Shown here: positions 62,424 through 64,000 of the stretch, one piece after another
Layout: each line of letters opens with the position of its first letter
Position numbering within the stretch: position 1 is the first letter of the stretch
Origin: Polycladomyces subterraneus
GTDB taxonomy: Bacteria > Bacillota > Bacilli > Thermoactinomycetales > JIR-001
Direction: 5' to 3'
NCBI RefSeq assembly: GCF_030433435.1
Contig: NZ_JANRHH010000047.1
Location: forward strand, 62,001 to 126,000
DNA length: 64,000 nt
The notes under the pieces: model-generated
Database searches by the model: none
What the model was told of the DNA's origin: nothing
What the model saw: only the letters and a program-made list of their open reading frames with translations
Made by a program: the position numbers and the translations under genes

Positions 62424-63446
62424 ATGGCTACCATCAAGGATGTCGCCAAAAAAGCGGGTGTGTCGCCGTCGACGGTTTCACGCGTGATCGCGGGAAGTAA
62501 CCGGATCAGCCAGGAGACGAAAGAGCGCGTGCGTCGCGCGATGGAACAGTTGGGATACGTGCCCAATGCAATCGCCCGGAGCCTGGCCCGCAGCAACACC
62601 CATACGATCGGATTTACGATGTGCCGGCGTGCGGACCAGGTATTTTCCAACCCGTTTTTCCCGGAAGCGATTCGCGGGATGTCCGCAGTGGCACAGGAGA
62701 AGGATTACAACATCTTGCTATCGATCAGCCTGACCCCGGAAGAAGAGTTGAAAAAGTGTCTGCAACTGGTACGGGAGCGACGGGTCGACGGGTTGATCCT
62801 ATCCACTTCACGGGTACGGGACCCGTTGATCGAAGCGTTGGTGAAAGAAGACGCCCCATTTGTCGTGATCGGGCGCAGTGCGGATCAACCTGTCCGATCC
62901 GTCAACAACGACAATGTCAAAGCAGGGTATCAAGCAACGTTGCACCTGTTGGATCAAGGATATCGCCATATCGCGTATCTCAGTGGACCACAGGATTTGG
63001 TGGTCAGCGTGGATCGTTTGAATGGGTATAAACAAGCGCTGATCGAGCGGGGCATCCCGGTTGTGCCCGAACGGATCGAAGTGGCAGAGATTTCAGAGGA
63101 GGGCGGAACCCAGGCGATGTATCATTTACGGGAAAAAGGGGTACTGTTTGATGCCATTGTGGCGGCAGATGATTTGCTCGCACTCGGCGCTCTTCGCTAT
63201 GCACATGAGCAGGGGGTTCATGTGCCTGATGAGCTGGGCATTGTCGGTTTCAATGACACGCCGATCATGTCATATACCCATCCGCCGTTGACCAGTGTCC
63301 GCATCCTTTCCTACCAACTGGGTGTCGAAGCAATGGAATTATTGCTCGAGGGTTTGGAACACCCTGAAAAGGCGCAAACCAAAAAAGAGATCCTGTTGCC
63401 GTCGGAACTGATCGTGCGCAAGTCCAGTTGCCCCGATCGTCTGTAA
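62424..63446 (+). CDS. LacI/GalR-family transcriptional regulator
   Basis: 340 residues. N-terminal HTH IKDVAKKAGVSPSTVSRVI and hinge ARSLARSNTHTIGF, then a periplasmic-binding-protein-like effector domain (PFFPEAIRGMS, YLSGPQDLVVSVDRLNGY, VDGLILST, GIVGFNDTPI). It differs from CcpA in detail and may answer to a sugar (MalR or DegA type). ATG with AAGGGG upstream. No target genes adjoin, so its regulon is unknown. Confidence 0.9.
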   Translation: MATIKDVAKKAGVSPSTVSRVIAGSNRISQETKERVRRAMEQLGYVPNAIARSLARSNTHTIGFTMCRRADQVFSNPFFPEAIRGMSAVAQEKDYNILLSISLTPEEELKKCLQLVRERRVDGLILSTSRVRDPLIEALVKEDAPFVVIGRSADQPVRSVNNDNVKAGYQATLHLLDQGYRHIAYLSGPQDLVVSVDRLNGYKQALIERGIPVVPERIEVAEISEEGGTQAMYHLREKGVLFDAIVAADDLLALGALRYAHEQGVHVPDELGIVGFNDTPIMSYTHPPLTSVRILSYQLGVEAMELLLEGLEHPEKAQTKKEILLPSELIVRKSSCPDRL

Positions 63447-63562
63447 GGTGTAAGCTAATAAAATGACCCATGTGGAAACTAGTTGCGGAGCAACAGGGAT
63501 ATGGTTGTAGTTTCACGGACCCGGTACGGGGGGAATGCGGACGTGAGCGAAAGGATGAATGA

Positions 63563-64000
63563 GATGGCCTATTTGGACAATAGCGCCACCACCCGGACTG
63601 ACGATCAAGTGGTGCGGGTGATGGTTGATGTGATGAACAACATATACGGAAACCCTGCTTCGCTTCACGGACTGGGCGCCAAGGCAGAACGGCTCGTCAC
63701 CCAGGCCCGTGAAGCGACGGCGCGCACACTGGGCGTATCCCCCGGGGAGATCGTGTTTACCTCCGGTGGAACGGAGGGGAATAATACGGCGATCAAAGGT
63801 GTAGCTTTCCAATACCGTGATCGGGGGCGCCACCTGATTACCACCCAGGTGGAGCATCCTTCCGTCTACGGTGTGTGCAAACAGCTGGAAGAGTGGGGTT
63901 GGCGCGTCACCTATTTGCCGGTGGATGCGTACGGCCGGGTGCGTCCTGCGGACGTAGAGGCGGCCATCACCGACGAAACGGTTCTGGTTACAGTCATGCA
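63563..64000 (+). CDS. Cysteine desulfurase (3' end outside window)
   Basis: PLP-dependent NifS/IscS-like enzyme supplying sulfur. 146 N-terminal residues visible. YLDNSATTRTDDQVV start, NPASLHGLGAKAERL, FTSGGTEGNNTAIKG (PLP phosphate loop) and TTQVEHPSVYGVCKQLE (His stacking on PLP). The PLP lysine and the catalytic Cys are beyond the window. ATG 63563 (AAAGGA 8 bp before) preferred; GTG 63542 in frame also has a GGGGG site. Confidence 0.92.

Overview
The window is chromosomal DNA from a spore-forming member of the Bacillota (Bacilli), moderately GC-rich. The evidence is the Bacillus-type gene order ybeY-dgkA-cdd-era-yqzL-recO, then glyQS under a T-box and dnaG-sigA, together with ccpN/ppsR/ppdK, several GerPA/GerPF-family spore proteins, a YhcN/YlaJ-type sporulation lipoprotein, GpsB, and frequent GTG/TTG starts behind strong GGAGG sites. 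A Thermoactinomycetaceae-like thermophile is my best guess, but that is inference. One trait is unusual for Bacilli: the RNase P RNA reads as ancestral type A, not Bacillus type B.

Layout. 1-6.9 kb: housekeeping block (rRNA maturation, lipid kinase, pyrimidine salvage, Era, RecO, glycyl-tRNA synthetase). 6.9-12.4 kb: a TIM-barrel protein, then CcpN, PpsR and PPDK, a control unit for pyruvate/PEP. Neither ccpN nor ppsR has an ATG, GTG or TTG where its protein should begin; ATC and ATA codons behind ribosome sites fit best. 12.9-15.9 kb: primase and sigma-A. 16-20.5 kb: acyl-CoA dehydrogenase plus acyl-CoA synthetase behind a promoter carrying a cre-like site, then HPPD. 20.6-31 kb: peptidases, trmK-nif3, rnpB, an SGNH hydrolase, a secreted glycosidase-like protein, M42 and DJ-1 proteins. 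31.4-35.2 kb: isochorismatase-like hydrolase, an orphan nuoD, and an aldolase/PfkB-kinase pair. 36.5-40.6 kb: four GerPA-family genes, then a TPP riboswitch with its terminator controlling tenI-thiO-thiS-thiG. 40.7-43.1 kb: divergent ftsW and rodA. 44-50.1 kb: YugP protease, lipoprotein, GpsB, D-Ala-D-Ala carboxypeptidase, NlpC/P60 peptidase and an oligopeptide-binding lipoprotein, i.e. cell-wall turnover. 50.4-64 kb: accessory region with tRNA-Gly(CCC), transferases, a frameshifted methyltransferase, an actin-like ParM/ParR-type gene pair, an AT-rich DUF2935 gene, an IS200/IS605-like end, QueF, a broken coat-like gene, a redox-type regulator with its divergent targets, a LacI-type regulator and the start of a cysteine desulfurase.

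The most interesting items are the two non-canonical starts, the type A rnpB, the two-gene actin-like locus on a chromosome, the orphan nuoD, the GerP-family expansion, and dispersed intergenic repeats shared between distant gaps. I found no CRISPR array, prophage or complete insertion sequence.
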